This document shows, in pieces, positions 25,477-34,767 of a stretch of 42,938 nt of DNA. The notes beneath the pieces are model-generated. The model did no database searches and was not told the origin of the DNA. It worked only from the letters and a program-made list of their open reading frames with translations. This DNA comes from Bacilli bacterium (GTDB taxonomy: Bacteria > Bacillota_I > Bacilli_A > RF39 > UBA660), in assembly GCA_017541885.1 (NCBI GenBank), contig JAFXYF010000003.1:1-42938 (forward strand). The letters run 5' to 3'. Positions within the stretch are counted from its first letter, which is position 1. Each line of letters begins with the position of its first letter. The position numbers were made by a program, and so were the translations under genes.

Positions 25477-26070
25477 TTATTTTGCAATTGCATGTATATC
25501 AACCTCTACAGAGTAATTTCCAGTAGAAGCTGCTGCCTTATCAGACATCCAAATTCTTAAACGATAATTATCTGTTTCAGACTTTATTTTCTTAACATTA
25601 GTAAGTACCATACTACCAATCTCAGAACCAACTCCAGAATAATTTTTAGAAGGAGTAAATTCTTCAGGTCCAAATACCTTAGTATAAGTACCACTCTCTT
25701 CTTTTTCTAGATAAATCTTAACATCTTCATCTTTAATAGTAGATGCTTCTTCATCTTTAATTAATGATATTTCATATTCTACTTTTGGAGCACCATCTAA
25801 ATTAACATCAACAGAAAAATCAAAATAATCAGTATTCTTAATTCCAACCGCATCAGTAGTAGGTTTAGCATTAAATAAAGATAAAGCTTTTACTTCACTA
25901 GAATAATTTAAAGTAACATATCCTCCATCCTCATCTTTTTCAATTACTTCAGGAGATCTATTATTAAACACTACAAACCCAATAGAAACTGCTACCGCAA
26001 GTACTAAACAAATTAATATAGTAGTAAACCAAAATCTACCAGTTAATTCTTTCCCCTTTTTCTTAGCCAT
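25477..26070 (-). CDS. Membrane-anchored surface protein, possible TasA-like SipW partner
   Basis: 197 aa. A short basic cytosolic N terminus and one membrane helix at about 14-34 (WFTTILICLVLAVAVSIGFV) precede an extracellular domain rich in beta-forming residues. The pattern LFNAKPTTDAVGIKN, then DYFDFSVDV and YRLRIWMSD near the C terminus, resembles the motif order of TasA/camelysin-type proteins. It follows a related gene by 9 bases and precedes sipW. Function is inferred from topology and context only. A conventional cleavage site is not obvious, so it may stay anchored. Confidence 0.55.
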   Translation of the reverse strand: MAKKKGKELTGRFWFTTILICLVLAVAVSIGFVVFNNRSPEVIEKDEDGGYVTLNYSSEVKALSLFNAKPTTDAVGIKNTDYFDFSVDVNLDGAPKVEYEISLIKDEEASTIKDEDVKIYLEKEESGTYTKVFGPEEFTPSKNYSGVGSEIGSMVLTNVKKIKSETDNYRLRIWMSDKAAASTGNYSVEVDIHAIAK

Positions 26071-26079
26071 ATATTCCTC

Positions 26080-26661
26080 CTAATAAGCTCTAGCTCCAAT
26101 ATTGAAAGCAAATTGCTCTTCAATAGAGTGATCCACTACATAATTCTCAGTAAGCCATACACGAAGTTTATATTTCTTTCTCTCATTACCTTTTAAAGAA
26201 TCTTTGTAAATTAATTTACTATCAGCTTTATTATCTATAAAGTTAAAATCTTCATATGAAGGACACTTATTAGTATCAAAACCCTTCATTACCTTATTAT
26301 TATCATCAGTTAAATAGAAACTAACATAACTAGGATTAATCTCTTTATAATCAGAAAATAATCTAGTAATAAAAATTTGATAATTACGAATTTCATTAGT
26401 ATTATTCACAACTTCAAACTCTAAATAACCAAAATCACCATTATTAGATTCAGTAATACTCTTACCAAATTGATCTGATACAGAAATAATATTATTAATT
26501 ACAATTGAATTGGCATCAGAAACAAAAGCAACATCAGTTTCATTAACCTTTTCTATTTCAATCTTTTTATCTTGAAATAAAGTAATAATTCCTATAGAGC
26601 AAAAAAATAACACTACTATAATTACCAATAAAAATATAGCATATCTATAATTCTTCTTCAT
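26080..26661 (-). CDS. Membrane-anchored surface protein, paralogue of the downstream gene
   Basis: 193 aa from the ATG at 26661, which has GGTGAAAG upstream. The N-terminal membrane helix (AIFLLVIIVVLFFCSIGIIT) is followed by an extracellular domain with the same landmarks as its neighbour: IISVSDQFGKSI, FGYLEFEVVNNTNEIRNYQI and YKLRVWLTE. The two form an operon next to a SipW-type peptidase, in the place where Bacillus has yabE and rnmV. A fibre or matrix role is possible but unproven. Confidence 0.55.
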   Translation of the reverse strand: MKKNYRYAIFLLVIIVVLFFCSIGIITLFQDKKIEIEKVNETDVAFVSDANSIVINNIISVSDQFGKSITESNNGDFGYLEFEVVNNTNEIRNYQIFITRLFSDYKEINPSYVSFYLTDDNNKVMKGFDTNKCPSYEDFNFIDNKADSKLIYKDSLKGNERKKYKLRVWLTENYVVDHSIEEQFAFNIGARAY

Positions 26662-26695
26662 TTCTTTCACCAACCCATTATCTTCTTATAAGATA

Positions 26696-27460
26696 TCACA
26701 ATTTAGACCCTAAGTCAAACAAAGTATTAGTGTTTTCTAGAGTAATTTTAGATACTTCTTCAACACTAATTCCAAGACCTTCAGCAATACATTTCGCAAT
26801 ATCAGGAATATACTTAGAACTATTCTTTTTACCCCTATTAGGTTCAGGAGTAAGATAAGGACTATCTGTCTCTAATAAAATATGATCAAGACCAATTTCT
26901 TTTACTACAGAAAGTAATTTACTGTTCTTAAAAGTAACTACTCCTCCTATACCTAAATAATATCCTAAAGAAATATATATTTTAGCAGTTTCTAAACTAC
27001 CACTAAAGCAATGTATATCAGCTTTTACTCTAGGAAATTCTTTTAATATATTAATTGTATCAAGAGTAGCATCTCTACTGTGGATTACAACAGGTAAATG
27101 ATGACGATCAGCCATTGCTAATTGACGACGGAATAAATGCATTTGAGCATCTTTATTCTCTTTACCATAATGATAATCTAGTCCAATTTCACCAATACCA
27201 ACTACTTTTTCTTGTTTTATTTGTTCTTCTAATTTCATAATATCATCATAAGTAGTAATATCAGTCTCACTCGGATGATATCCAATAGTTACATATACAT
27301 CAGGATACTTCTTCGCAAGGTCTAAAGATTCAATTATACTCTCTCTAGTACAACCAGAAATAATAATTTTATCAATTCCAGCTTCTCTATTTTCTAATAT
27401 TACACTATCTATATCATCATAATCTTCAACTGATAAATGACAATGTGTATCTATAAACAT
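26696..27460 (-). CDS. tatD: TatD-family metal-dependent deoxyribonuclease
   Basis: 254 aa from the ATG at 27460, after GGTGAT; the upstream in-frame GTG lies inside that site. Metal ligands are FIDTHCHL (His, His), GEIGLDYHYG (Glu), VIHSRDA, DIHCFSG and ETDSPYLTP. TatD enzymes are TIM-barrel 3'-5' nucleases. It follows metG as in Bacillus (metS-yabD). Confidence 0.95.
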   Translation of the reverse strand: MFIDTHCHLSVEDYDDIDSVILENREAGIDKIIISGCTRESIIESLDLAKKYPDVYVTIGYHPSETDITTYDDIMKLEEQIKQEKVVGIGEIGLDYHYGKENKDAQMHLFRRQLAMADRHHLPVVIHSRDATLDTINILKEFPRVKADIHCFSGSLETAKIYISLGYYLGIGGVVTFKNSKLLSVVKEIGLDHILLETDSPYLTPEPNRGKKNSSKYIPDIAKCIAEGLGISVEEVSKITLENTNTLFDLGSKL

Positions 27461-27486
27461 TAAAATCACCTACTAATAATATATCA

Positions 27487-27518
27487 TAAAAAAAGAATAA
27501 GAGAGCTCTTATTCTTTT
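27487..27518 (-). terminator. metG terminator
   Basis: A 13-bp stem (AAAAGAATAAGAG with CTCTTATTCTTTT) with a 2-base loop in the extended form and a T-run, minus strand, overlapping the metG stop codon. Confidence 0.8.
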
Positions 27519-29044
27519 GTGGTATCTATTCTCATAAATAATGGGCTTGGTTGTCCTAATTCATAAGAATGAGCATCACTATATTCTAATTCAGTATCTT
27601 TAGAATTGATTTGTTCTAAAATCTTCTTACTAGTATCAGGTAAGAAAGCTTCAAGTAATAATCCACATACTCTAATAGATTCAAGTAAATTATAAATTAC
27701 AGTTTCTAATCTATCTTTTAATGATTCATCTTTTGCTAAAACCCAAGGAGTAGTCTCATCAATATATTTATTACTAGCTCTAAGTACATTAAAGATTTCA
27801 GTAATTGCATCACTAATTTGTAATTCATCCATCTTTTCAGTAACTTTTGCCTCTAATCCATTAATATTCTTAATGAATTCTTCATCCATAGTATCAGTTA
27901 CCTTTTTACAACTTACTTTTCCATCAAAGTACTTATTACCCATAGATATAGTTCTTTGAACTAAATTACCTAGTATATTAGCAAGATCTCCATTAATTCT
28001 TTCAATTAATAAATCACGAGTAAATACACCATCACTTGCAAAAGGAATCTCATGTAAGAAGTAATATCTAACTGCATCTACACCAAATTCTTCTACTAAA
28101 TCATCAGCATAAATAACATTACCTTTAGATTTACTCATCTTACCATCACTCATAATTAACAAAGGGTGACCAAATACTTGTTTAGGTAGTGGAATATCTA
28201 AACTCATTAAGAAACAAGGCCAGTAAATTGTATGGAAACGAATAATATCTTTTCCAATTAAATGTAAATCAGCAGGCCATTTATATTTAAATTCTTCATT
28301 ACCACCATCAGTATCATAACCAATATTAGTAATATAGTTAGTTAAAGCATCAAGCCAAACATAAACAACATGTTTTGGATCAAAGTCCACTGGTATTCCC
28401 CAACTAAATGATGTACGTGAAACACAAAGATCTTGAAGTCCAGGTTTAATAAAGTTGTTGATCATCTCATTCTTACGCGCAACAGGTTGTATGAAATCAG
28501 GATGAGATTCAATATATTCCTCTAATTGTTTTTGATATTTACTTAATTTAAAGAAATAAGCTTCTTCACTCTTCTTCTCAACATCCCTTCCACAATCAGG
28601 ACATTTACCATCTACTAATTGAGATTCAGTCCAGAAAGATTCACAAGGAGTACAGTAATGACCTTTATACTCTCCTAGATAGATATCTCCCTTATCAAAC
28701 ATATACTTAAAGATATGCTGTACCACTTCTTCATGACGTTTATCAGTAGTACGTACAAATCTATCATAACTTGTATTCATAATATCCCAAATACGTTTGA
28801 TTTCAGCAGCTTTTTCATCTACAAACTCTTGTGGAGTAATACCAGCTTCTTCTGCTTTTAATTGAATCTTTTCACCATGTTCATCTGTACCAGTTTGAAA
28901 ATAAACATCATATCCTTGTAATCTTTTGTATCTAGCAATTGCATCAGCTAAAACAATCTCATAAGTATTACCTATATGAGGTTTTCCAGAAGTATAAGCA
29001 ATTGCAGTTGAAATGTAATATTTTTCGTTATTCTTTTTTTCCAT
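27509..29044 (-). CDS. metG: Methionyl-tRNA synthetase, short form
   Basis: 511 aa. The class I signatures are HIGN at 23-26 and KMSKSKGNV near residue 300. A zinc knuckle at about residues 127-146 (CTPCESFW then CPDCGRD) marks the zinc-binding subgroup. It lacks the C-terminal EMAP/Trbp111-like tRNA-binding domain of the 660-aa Bacillus enzyme, ending soon after the anticodon-binding helices. It charges tRNA-Met and fMet. It is preceded by a T-box leader with a Met specifier and followed by tatD. Confidence 0.97.
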   Translation of the reverse strand: MEKKNNEKYYISTAIAYTSGKPHIGNTYEIVLADAIARYKRLQGYDVYFQTGTDEHGEKIQLKAEEAGITPQEFVDEKAAEIKRIWDIMNTSYDRFVRTTDKRHEEVVQHIFKYMFDKGDIYLGEYKGHYCTPCESFWTESQLVDGKCPDCGRDVEKKSEEAYFFKLSKYQKQLEEYIESHPDFIQPVARKNEMINNFIKPGLQDLCVSRTSFSWGIPVDFDPKHVVYVWLDALTNYITNIGYDTDGGNEEFKYKWPADLHLIGKDIIRFHTIYWPCFLMSLDIPLPKQVFGHPLLIMSDGKMSKSKGNVIYADDLVEEFGVDAVRYYFLHEIPFASDGVFTRDLLIERINGDLANILGNLVQRTISMGNKYFDGKVSCKKVTDTMDEEFIKNINGLEAKVTEKMDELQISDAITEIFNVLRASNKYIDETTPWVLAKDESLKDRLETVIYNLLESIRVCGLLLEAFLPDTSKKILEQINSKDTELEYSDAHSYELGQPSPLFMRIDTTKE

Positions 29045-29061
29045 CTTAATCCCTCCTAATC

Positions 29062-29297
29062 AAAAAAAAGATTATTACAAACATAAGGACGAATAAATTC
29101 GCGGTACCACCTTATTTTGCAATAATCTCTATTACACACTTAAATAGTTAACGCCTATATACGTCTATATCTACATATCGATATAGAAGTTCAGAAGCCA
29201 TACAGTTTTTATTCTATTTATACTCATTTTCACCAACAGAGCTCTCTAAAATAAATAATCCGAATAAAACGCTCTTCATCAAAACATTTCAAATATG
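29062..29297 (-). promoter_or_regulatory. T-box riboswitch (Met specifier) of metG
   Basis: The leader holds the conserved T-box sequence AAGGTGGTACCGCG (29100-29113, minus strand), a Stem I with AGAGAGCTCTGTTGGTGAAAA, and a specifier ATG at 29199-29201 placed just before the CTTC that closes Stem I. The competing terminator pairs AGATTATTGCAAAATAAGG with CCTTATGTTTGTAATAATCT and ends in eight T. Uncharged tRNA-Met should favour the antiterminator and switch metG on. Confidence 0.92.
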
Positions 29298-29302
29298 CAC
29301 AT

Positions 29303-29331
29303 AATATAGCACAAATAAAATTAATAATCAA
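29303..29331 (-). promoter_or_regulatory. Promoter of the metG T-box transcript
   Basis: TTGATT at 29326-29331, a 17-base spacer and an extended TGCTATATT with -10 at 29303-29308, minus strand. It overlaps the stop codon of the upstream gene. Confidence 0.7.
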
Positions 29332-29984
29332 GAATCTATTTCATTTAATAATCTAGAATGATCTAATGTAAATAAATATCTTTCTCCCTGTTCTTTTGTA
29401 CCATTCATTAATGTAGTATCTTTAACAAGTATCTTAATATCAACTGATTCCATTATTTGTTTTTGATAACGACCATCTATAAATTTAGATATATCTTCAA
29501 TAATCTTAGTCTTAACTTCACTATCTACATCATCTTTAAAAACTTTATCAATCTTATCAATAATATAAACTCTAGAACCATCAATTAACTTTTCTTTAAG
29601 TAATTTCTTGATTTTCTTATTAATCTTAATAAAATCAGATTTATTAATTTTAATAGTATCATGACTCTTATTAAGTTTTTCTTTTTCTACAACACTAGTT
29701 AAAGCAACTACTCTTATATTTTTTATTTCATCACAACAACCCAAAACATATTCTCTATAATTCTCAAGTAATACTCCAAGTTCTTCAGTATTTAATACAA
29801 TCTTATTCTTTTTTGCTAAATCTAAGAACTTTGTACGAATTAAATCCATAGAATCAAGAGGAGGTTTCTTTAATAAAGATACAATATCTTGATCAACTAA
29901 AACATCAGTATTGTTTTTTATATTATCAAGAATTGCTTTTCTATAAGTATCTTCATGTTGTTTCTTTAAATCTTCATTCTCCAT
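29328..29984 (-). CDS. Hypothetical cytosolic protein between mfd and metG
   Basis: 218 aa, no membrane segment or signal peptide, rich in Lys, Asp and Ile. A helical N-terminal region (residues 1-90, with LLKKPPLDSMDLIRTKFLDL) is followed by a mixed region containing VYIIDKIDKVFKDDVDSEV. I do not recognise the family. It starts 33 bases after mfd with a GGAGGTGAG Shine-Dalgarno, so it is probably co-transcribed with mfd. Bacillus has no counterpart at this place (spoVT follows mfd there). Confidence 0.75.
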   Translation of the reverse strand: MENEDLKKQHEDTYRKAILDNIKNNTDVLVDQDIVSLLKKPPLDSMDLIRTKFLDLAKKNKIVLNTEELGVLLENYREYVLGCCDEIKNIRVVALTSVVEKEKLNKSHDTIKINKSDFIKINKKIKKLLKEKLIDGSRVYIIDKIDKVFKDDVDSEVKTKIIEDISKFIDGRYQKQIMESVDIKILVKDTTLMNGTKEQGERYLFTLDHSRLLNEIDS

Positions 29985-30017
29985 GAACTCACCTCCGGTA
30001 TTTTAAATTTAACAAAT

Positions 30018-33000
30018 CTATTTTTTTATTTCAATAGAATTATTTAAATTGTCATTAATTTTACTTAGTAAATCAACTAAATAATATATAGGATGTCTCT
30101 CTAATTTAATAATATCTAAAACAATTACTAAATTAGATCCTCTACTAATAAATCTAAACATATTAGATATTTGGAATGCATCCATAAATAACTCTTCAGT
30201 ATCAATCTTAGATACCGCATCTGCATTAAACATTAATTCAATAGAATTTCTTGTTTGATGTACTTGAGAAACATTAACCTTCTTCGCAAGTTTTTCAAAC
30301 CACTCTTCATACATATAAATAATTATATCTTCTGATAATTTACCAAATCTATCTTCTAACTCACTCTTAACAAGATTAAATGTCTCTAAACTATCAATAG
30401 ATGCAATTTTTTTATGAATCTCAATCTTAAGTTCATCTTCTGATACATAGTGATCACTAATATGAGTAGTAACATTAATTAATGGTTTAGATTCAACTTC
30501 TTCTGTATCACTATCTTCTACAATTTCATTATTACGTCTTTTTACTTCATCATTTAATAGTTTTAAATATAAATCCATTCCAATAGAATCAATAAATCCT
30601 GCTTGTTCACTACCAAGAATATCTCCAGCACCTCTAATGGATAAATCACGAGTCGCAATAGAAAAACCACTACCTAATTCAGTAAACTCTTTAATTACGT
30701 TTAATCTCTTCATAGCAGTCTCAGTTAAAGTTTTAAATGGTTGATACATTAAATATGCATAAGCAAACTTATCACTACGACCAACTCTACCTCTAATCTG
30801 ATATAACTGACTAAGTCCAAATCTATCTGCATCCATAATGATTAAAGTATTAACATTAGGTATATCAATACCAGTCTCAATTATAGTTGTACAAATTAAA
30901 ATATCAAATTCATGTTTAACAAATTCAAAAATAGTAGATTCAAGTTGATTCTTATTCATTTGTCCATGAGCAATACCAATTCTTGCATCAGGTGCAATAT
31001 TTTTAATTCTAGCCGCAAACTCATCAATACTTTGTACTTTGTTATATAAAATAAATACTTGCCCATCTCTAGATAATTCTTTATATATTGCATCTCTAAG
31101 TATTTGTTTATTCTCTTCTACTACATAAGTTTGTACAGGATATCTATTAACCGGAGGAGTATCAATCAAAGATAAACTTCTAATTCCAACTAAAGACATT
31201 TGTAATGTTCTAGGAATAGGTGTTGCAGTTAAAGTAAGTACATCTACATTAGTCTTGTATTGTTTTATCTTCTCTTTATGTGCTACTCCAAATCTCTGCT
31301 CCTCATCAATAATAAGTAATCCTAAGTCTTTTAACTTAATATCATCACTTAATAATCTATGAGTACCAATAACCATATCAATAGTCCCATCTTTTAATCC
31401 TTCTAGTATTCTATTAGTCTCTTTAGGAGTAGTAAATCTATTAAGTAATCCAATTGATACTGGAAAGTTCTTAAATCTCTCTAAAGCATTCTCATAATGT
31501 TGATTAGATAGAATTGTTGTAGGACATAAGAATAACACTTGTTTAGAGTCAAGTATTGCTTTAAATGCCGCTACAAAAGCTACCTCTGTCTTACCAAAAC
31601 CTACATCTCCACATAATAATCTATCCATTGGAGATTTTGACTCCATATCACCCTTAATTTGTCCTATAGCCCTAACTTGATCAGGAGTTAATTCATATGG
31701 AAAATCTTTTTCAAAATCATTTGATAAGTCACAATCCTCTGAGAAAGCAAAACCCTCTCTAGTTTCACGTTCAGCATATAACTTGATTAATTGATCTGCC
31801 ATATCACTAACACGACTCTTAACTCTATTTTTAGTTCTTTGCCATTCAACTCCACCAAGCTTATTAATTTTAGGTACTACACCTTCTCTACCAGCATATT
31901 TAGATATAGAATCAATCTTTTCAACTGGAATATAAATCTTATCAGTACCTTGATATAAAATCTCTAAATAATCTTTAGTAATATCATTTAATGTAAGAGT
32001 CTTAATACCATTATAAACACCAATTCCATGTATATTATGAACAATATAATCACCAACATTAAGTTTATTAACGTCATGTATAACAGAAGTATATTTATAT
32101 TTAGTATGATATTTTTTCTTACTAGAAACAGTATTAAACAATTCATTACCAGTAATTACATAAAAATTTTTATAAATAAACCCTTGATTAATCTCACAAT
32201 CAATTAAGTTAACACAAGACTCCTTTATATTATAAAAGTCTGTTTCAACAACCTTCATATTTAAATATTTATATAAATTTTTAAATTGATACTTTTTAAC
32301 AGGTATTAAAACAGTTTTATTAGTATGAATTGCATTATTAATATAATTATTAATTCTATCAGTATCCTCATGAAAACTAGGAATAGATTTAATATCAAAA
32401 CTAAAGCTAGATTTAACTAAAGGGTTATCTTCTACATTATTCAAAGAGTAATAATAAACTGGATAATCTACATTTAATCCATCAAAATCATGAATATAGT
32501 TACCCTTATAATCTACATCTTTATCACTTTTATAAGTAGTAATCTCCTCTAAAACATTTGTATATGATACTTTAATCTGACCATAATCTTTAAAGAAAGT
32601 AATATTATCATCCATATAATCAGATATATTTGATACTTCTTCATAAAAAGGTAAAAATTTTTGTTTACCAAATTCTTCTTCTAAAACATCTTTTGAAGTA
32701 ATAAATTCAGAATAAGGAAGAATTTCAATAGAATCAACACTCTCAATAGACTTTTGAGTATCAGGATCAAAAGTACGAATTGAATCAATCTCATCATCAA
32801 AGAACTCTATACGAATAGGATTATCTTCATCTATTGGGAAAACATCAATTATAAATCCTCTTACTCCAAACTCTCCAGTTTTATTGACAATAGTATCTCT
32901 ATTATAGCCAATTGAAACTAGTTTACTAACTAAGTCTTTAGGATCAATCACATCTCCCTTTTTTAGATTGATAATATGATCTAAATAATTATCTTTTTTA

Positions 33001-33347
33001 GGAAGATATCTTAAATAACCCATTAAGTTAGTGATTACAATAGAAGGTTTATCATTAACTATAGAATGAATAGTCTCTAATCTAGTAATCATCAAATCAG
33101 GAGAAATCGCTAAAGCTTCACTAGTTAAGAAATCATCCATAGGAAACAAATAAACCCTATTATCATAATTAATTAACTGATTATAAAGCTTATTCGCATC
33201 AAATAAACTATCAACTACTACAAGTATATTTTTATTTTCTTTATCTAAAATAGACTTTAATAAGACACAAAAAAACTCATCGGTCAGATTATATAGACCC
33301 ATGTCTTTTTTTAAATCAAAAGAAATAATATCTTTAAAAAAGTTCAT
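30018..33347 (-). CDS. mfd: Transcription-repair coupling factor
   Basis: 1109 aa. It removes RNA polymerase stalled at DNA damage and recruits UvrA. UvrB-like N-terminal domains are followed by the RNA polymerase-interacting domain (YLEILYQGTDKIYIPVEKID). The RecG-like translocase has Walker A CGDVGFGKTEVAF, Walker B IIDEEQRFGV, motif TLTATPIPRTLQM and motif VI QIRGRVGRSDK, and a C-terminal TRCF domain. It directly follows pth, the same pairing as in Bacillus, but here the pair sits between rsmI and metG. Confidence 0.97.
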   Translation of the reverse strand: MNFFKDIISFDLKKDMGLYNLTDEFFCVLLKSILDKENKNILVVVDSLFDANKLYNQLINYDNRVYLFPMDDFLTSEALAISPDLMITRLETIHSIVNDKPSIVITNLMGYLRYLPKKDNYLDHIINLKKGDVIDPKDLVSKLVSIGYNRDTIVNKTGEFGVRGFIIDVFPIDEDNPIRIEFFDDEIDSIRTFDPDTQKSIESVDSIEILPYSEFITSKDVLEEEFGKQKFLPFYEEVSNISDYMDDNITFFKDYGQIKVSYTNVLEEITTYKSDKDVDYKGNYIHDFDGLNVDYPVYYYSLNNVEDNPLVKSSFSFDIKSIPSFHEDTDRINNYINNAIHTNKTVLIPVKKYQFKNLYKYLNMKVVETDFYNIKESCVNLIDCEINQGFIYKNFYVITGNELFNTVSSKKKYHTKYKYTSVIHDVNKLNVGDYIVHNIHGIGVYNGIKTLTLNDITKDYLEILYQGTDKIYIPVEKIDSISKYAGREGVVPKINKLGGVEWQRTKNRVKSRVSDMADQLIKLYAERETREGFAFSEDCDLSNDFEKDFPYELTPDQVRAIGQIKGDMESKSPMDRLLCGDVGFGKTEVAFVAAFKAILDSKQVLFLCPTTILSNQHYENALERFKNFPVSIGLLNRFTTPKETNRILEGLKDGTIDMVIGTHRLLSDDIKLKDLGLLIIDEEQRFGVAHKEKIKQYKTNVDVLTLTATPIPRTLQMSLVGIRSLSLIDTPPVNRYPVQTYVVEENKQILRDAIYKELSRDGQVFILYNKVQSIDEFAARIKNIAPDARIGIAHGQMNKNQLESTIFEFVKHEFDILICTTIIETGIDIPNVNTLIIMDADRFGLSQLYQIRGRVGRSDKFAYAYLMYQPFKTLTETAMKRLNVIKEFTELGSGFSIATRDLSIRGAGDILGSEQAGFIDSIGMDLYLKLLNDEVKRRNNEIVEDSDTEEVESKPLINVTTHISDHYVSEDELKIEIHKKIASIDSLETFNLVKSELEDRFGKLSEDIIIYMYEEWFEKLAKKVNVSQVHQTRNSIELMFNADAVSKIDTEELFMDAFQISNMFRFISRGSNLVIVLDIIKLERHPIYYLVDLLSKINDNLNNSIEIKK

Positions 33348-33356
33348 TCTATCACC

Positions 33357-33926
33357 TTATTTATTCTTTCGATTATATTTACTCATTAAGTCTCCAAAAG
33401 GTAAAGAAAAATAATCATCTAAAACTACACAAAGATCTTTATATAGTTCAGAAATACTATTTTTTTCTTCTTTAGATAAAGAACCTAATACATAATCCTT
33501 TGTATCTAACTCCTTATTATTAGAAATACCAATTTTTAATCTTTTAAAATTAGAAGTACCTAACTTATTTTCAATATCTCTAAGCCCATTATGTCCACCA
33601 CAAGAACCATTAGATTTTAATTTATAATTACCAATATTTAAGTCTAAATCATCAGAAACAACTAATATATCATCAATAGAAATATCAAAATAATCAACAA
33701 TCTTACGAACAGAATCTCCTGAAAGGTTCATATAAGTTTGAGGTTTTAAAAATAATACCTTTTCACCATTAATAGTAGTCTGAATATATTTTCCATCAAA
33801 CTTAGAGGTCCATTTATCATCAATTTTTTTGTAATCTAAATAGAAATCTAAAAAATTAAAACCAATATTATGTCTAGTATTAGAATACTCTTTACCAGGA
33901 TTTCCTAATCCAACGATTAATTTCAT
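33357..33926 (-). CDS. pth: Peptidyl-tRNA hydrolase
   Basis: 189 aa. It releases tRNA from prematurely dropped peptidyl-tRNAs. Active-site landmarks are LIVGLGNPGKEYSNTRHNIG (Asn9 and His19), VVSDDLDL and GSCGGHNGLRDI. It lies 9 bases upstream of mfd and 4 bases after rsmI, so it belongs to the same run of genes. In Bacillus it is next to mfd but in the spoVG-prs region. Confidence 0.97.
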   Translation of the reverse strand: MKLIVGLGNPGKEYSNTRHNIGFNFLDFYLDYKKIDDKWTSKFDGKYIQTTINGEKVLFLKPQTYMNLSGDSVRKIVDYFDISIDDILVVSDDLDLNIGNYKLKSNGSCGGHNGLRDIENKLGTSNFKRLKIGISNNKELDTKDYVLGSLSKEEKNSISELYKDLCVVLDDYFSLPFGDLMSKYNRKNK

Positions 33927-33930
33927 ATTA

Positions 33931-34767
33931 TCACTTCCTTTTATGATACTCTTGATAGATTACAGATTTCGCAACTCCACGTTCTTTTGCTACTTTCTTA
34001 ATTGCATCCATCTCACTCATATCATCTAAATACATCTTTACATGTTCATAAACATCTAAATTACTATAGTCAGTAACATCATGATTACCTTCTACAACAA
34101 TAACGAATTCACCCTTCATCTCATCTACTAAAGGTAATATTTCACTAATTGTACCTCTAGTAAATTCTTCATGTATCTTAGATAATTCACGGCAAATACA
34201 AATTTTTCGATCTCCAAGAACATCCAACATATTCTCTAAAGTATTTTTAATACGATGAACAGCTTCATAAATAATAATAGTAAAAGGATAATCCTTTAAA
34301 CTTTTAAGTTCTTCTATTTGTTTACTATTCTTATTATTTAAGAATCCATAAAATAAAAATGGTGAAGGTTCAATTCCAGAAGATGTTAATGCTGGAACAA
34401 AAGCTGTTGCTCCAGGAAGACTAATTACATTGTATCCAGCTTCAATTACACCACGAGACACAATATAACCAGGATCACTAATAATTGGAGTTCCTTGATC
34501 AGTTACAAGTCCTAAATTATACCCCTCTTTTAACTTAGATACAACATAATCTATCATTTTTTCTTCATTAAATTCGTGACAGCTTACTAATTTTTTCTTA
34601 ATTCCATAATGACTTAGAAGTAAACCAGTATCTCTAGTATCTTCACATAATAACTCATCGACAGTCTTTAAAATATTTAAAGATCTAACAGTAATATCAT
34701 CTAAATTACCAATAGGAGTTGGTATTAAATAAAGACTTGCTGTATCATTATAACTTTTTTGTATCAT
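33931..34767 (-). CDS. rsmI: 16S rRNA (cytidine-2'-O)-methyltransferase RsmI
   Basis: 278 aa of the tetrapyrrole-methylase superfamily. LYLIPTPIGNLDDITVRSL, the CEDTRDTGLLL segment and VTDQGTPIISDPGY identify RsmI, which methylates C1402 in the 16S decoding region. Its ATG overlaps the trmN6 TGA (ATGA). The trmN6-rsmI order is that of Bacillus yabB-yabC. Confidence 0.96.
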   Translation of the reverse strand: MIQKSYNDTASLYLIPTPIGNLDDITVRSLNILKTVDELLCEDTRDTGLLLSHYGIKKKLVSCHEFNEEKMIDYVVSKLKEGYNLGLVTDQGTPIISDPGYIVSRGVIEAGYNVISLPGATAFVPALTSSGIEPSPFLFYGFLNNKNSKQIEELKSLKDYPFTIIIYEAVHRIKNTLENMLDVLGDRKICICRELSKIHEEFTRGTISEILPLVDEMKGEFVIVVEGNHDVTDYSNLDVYEHVKMYLDDMSEMDAIKKVAKERGVAKSVIYQEYHKRK

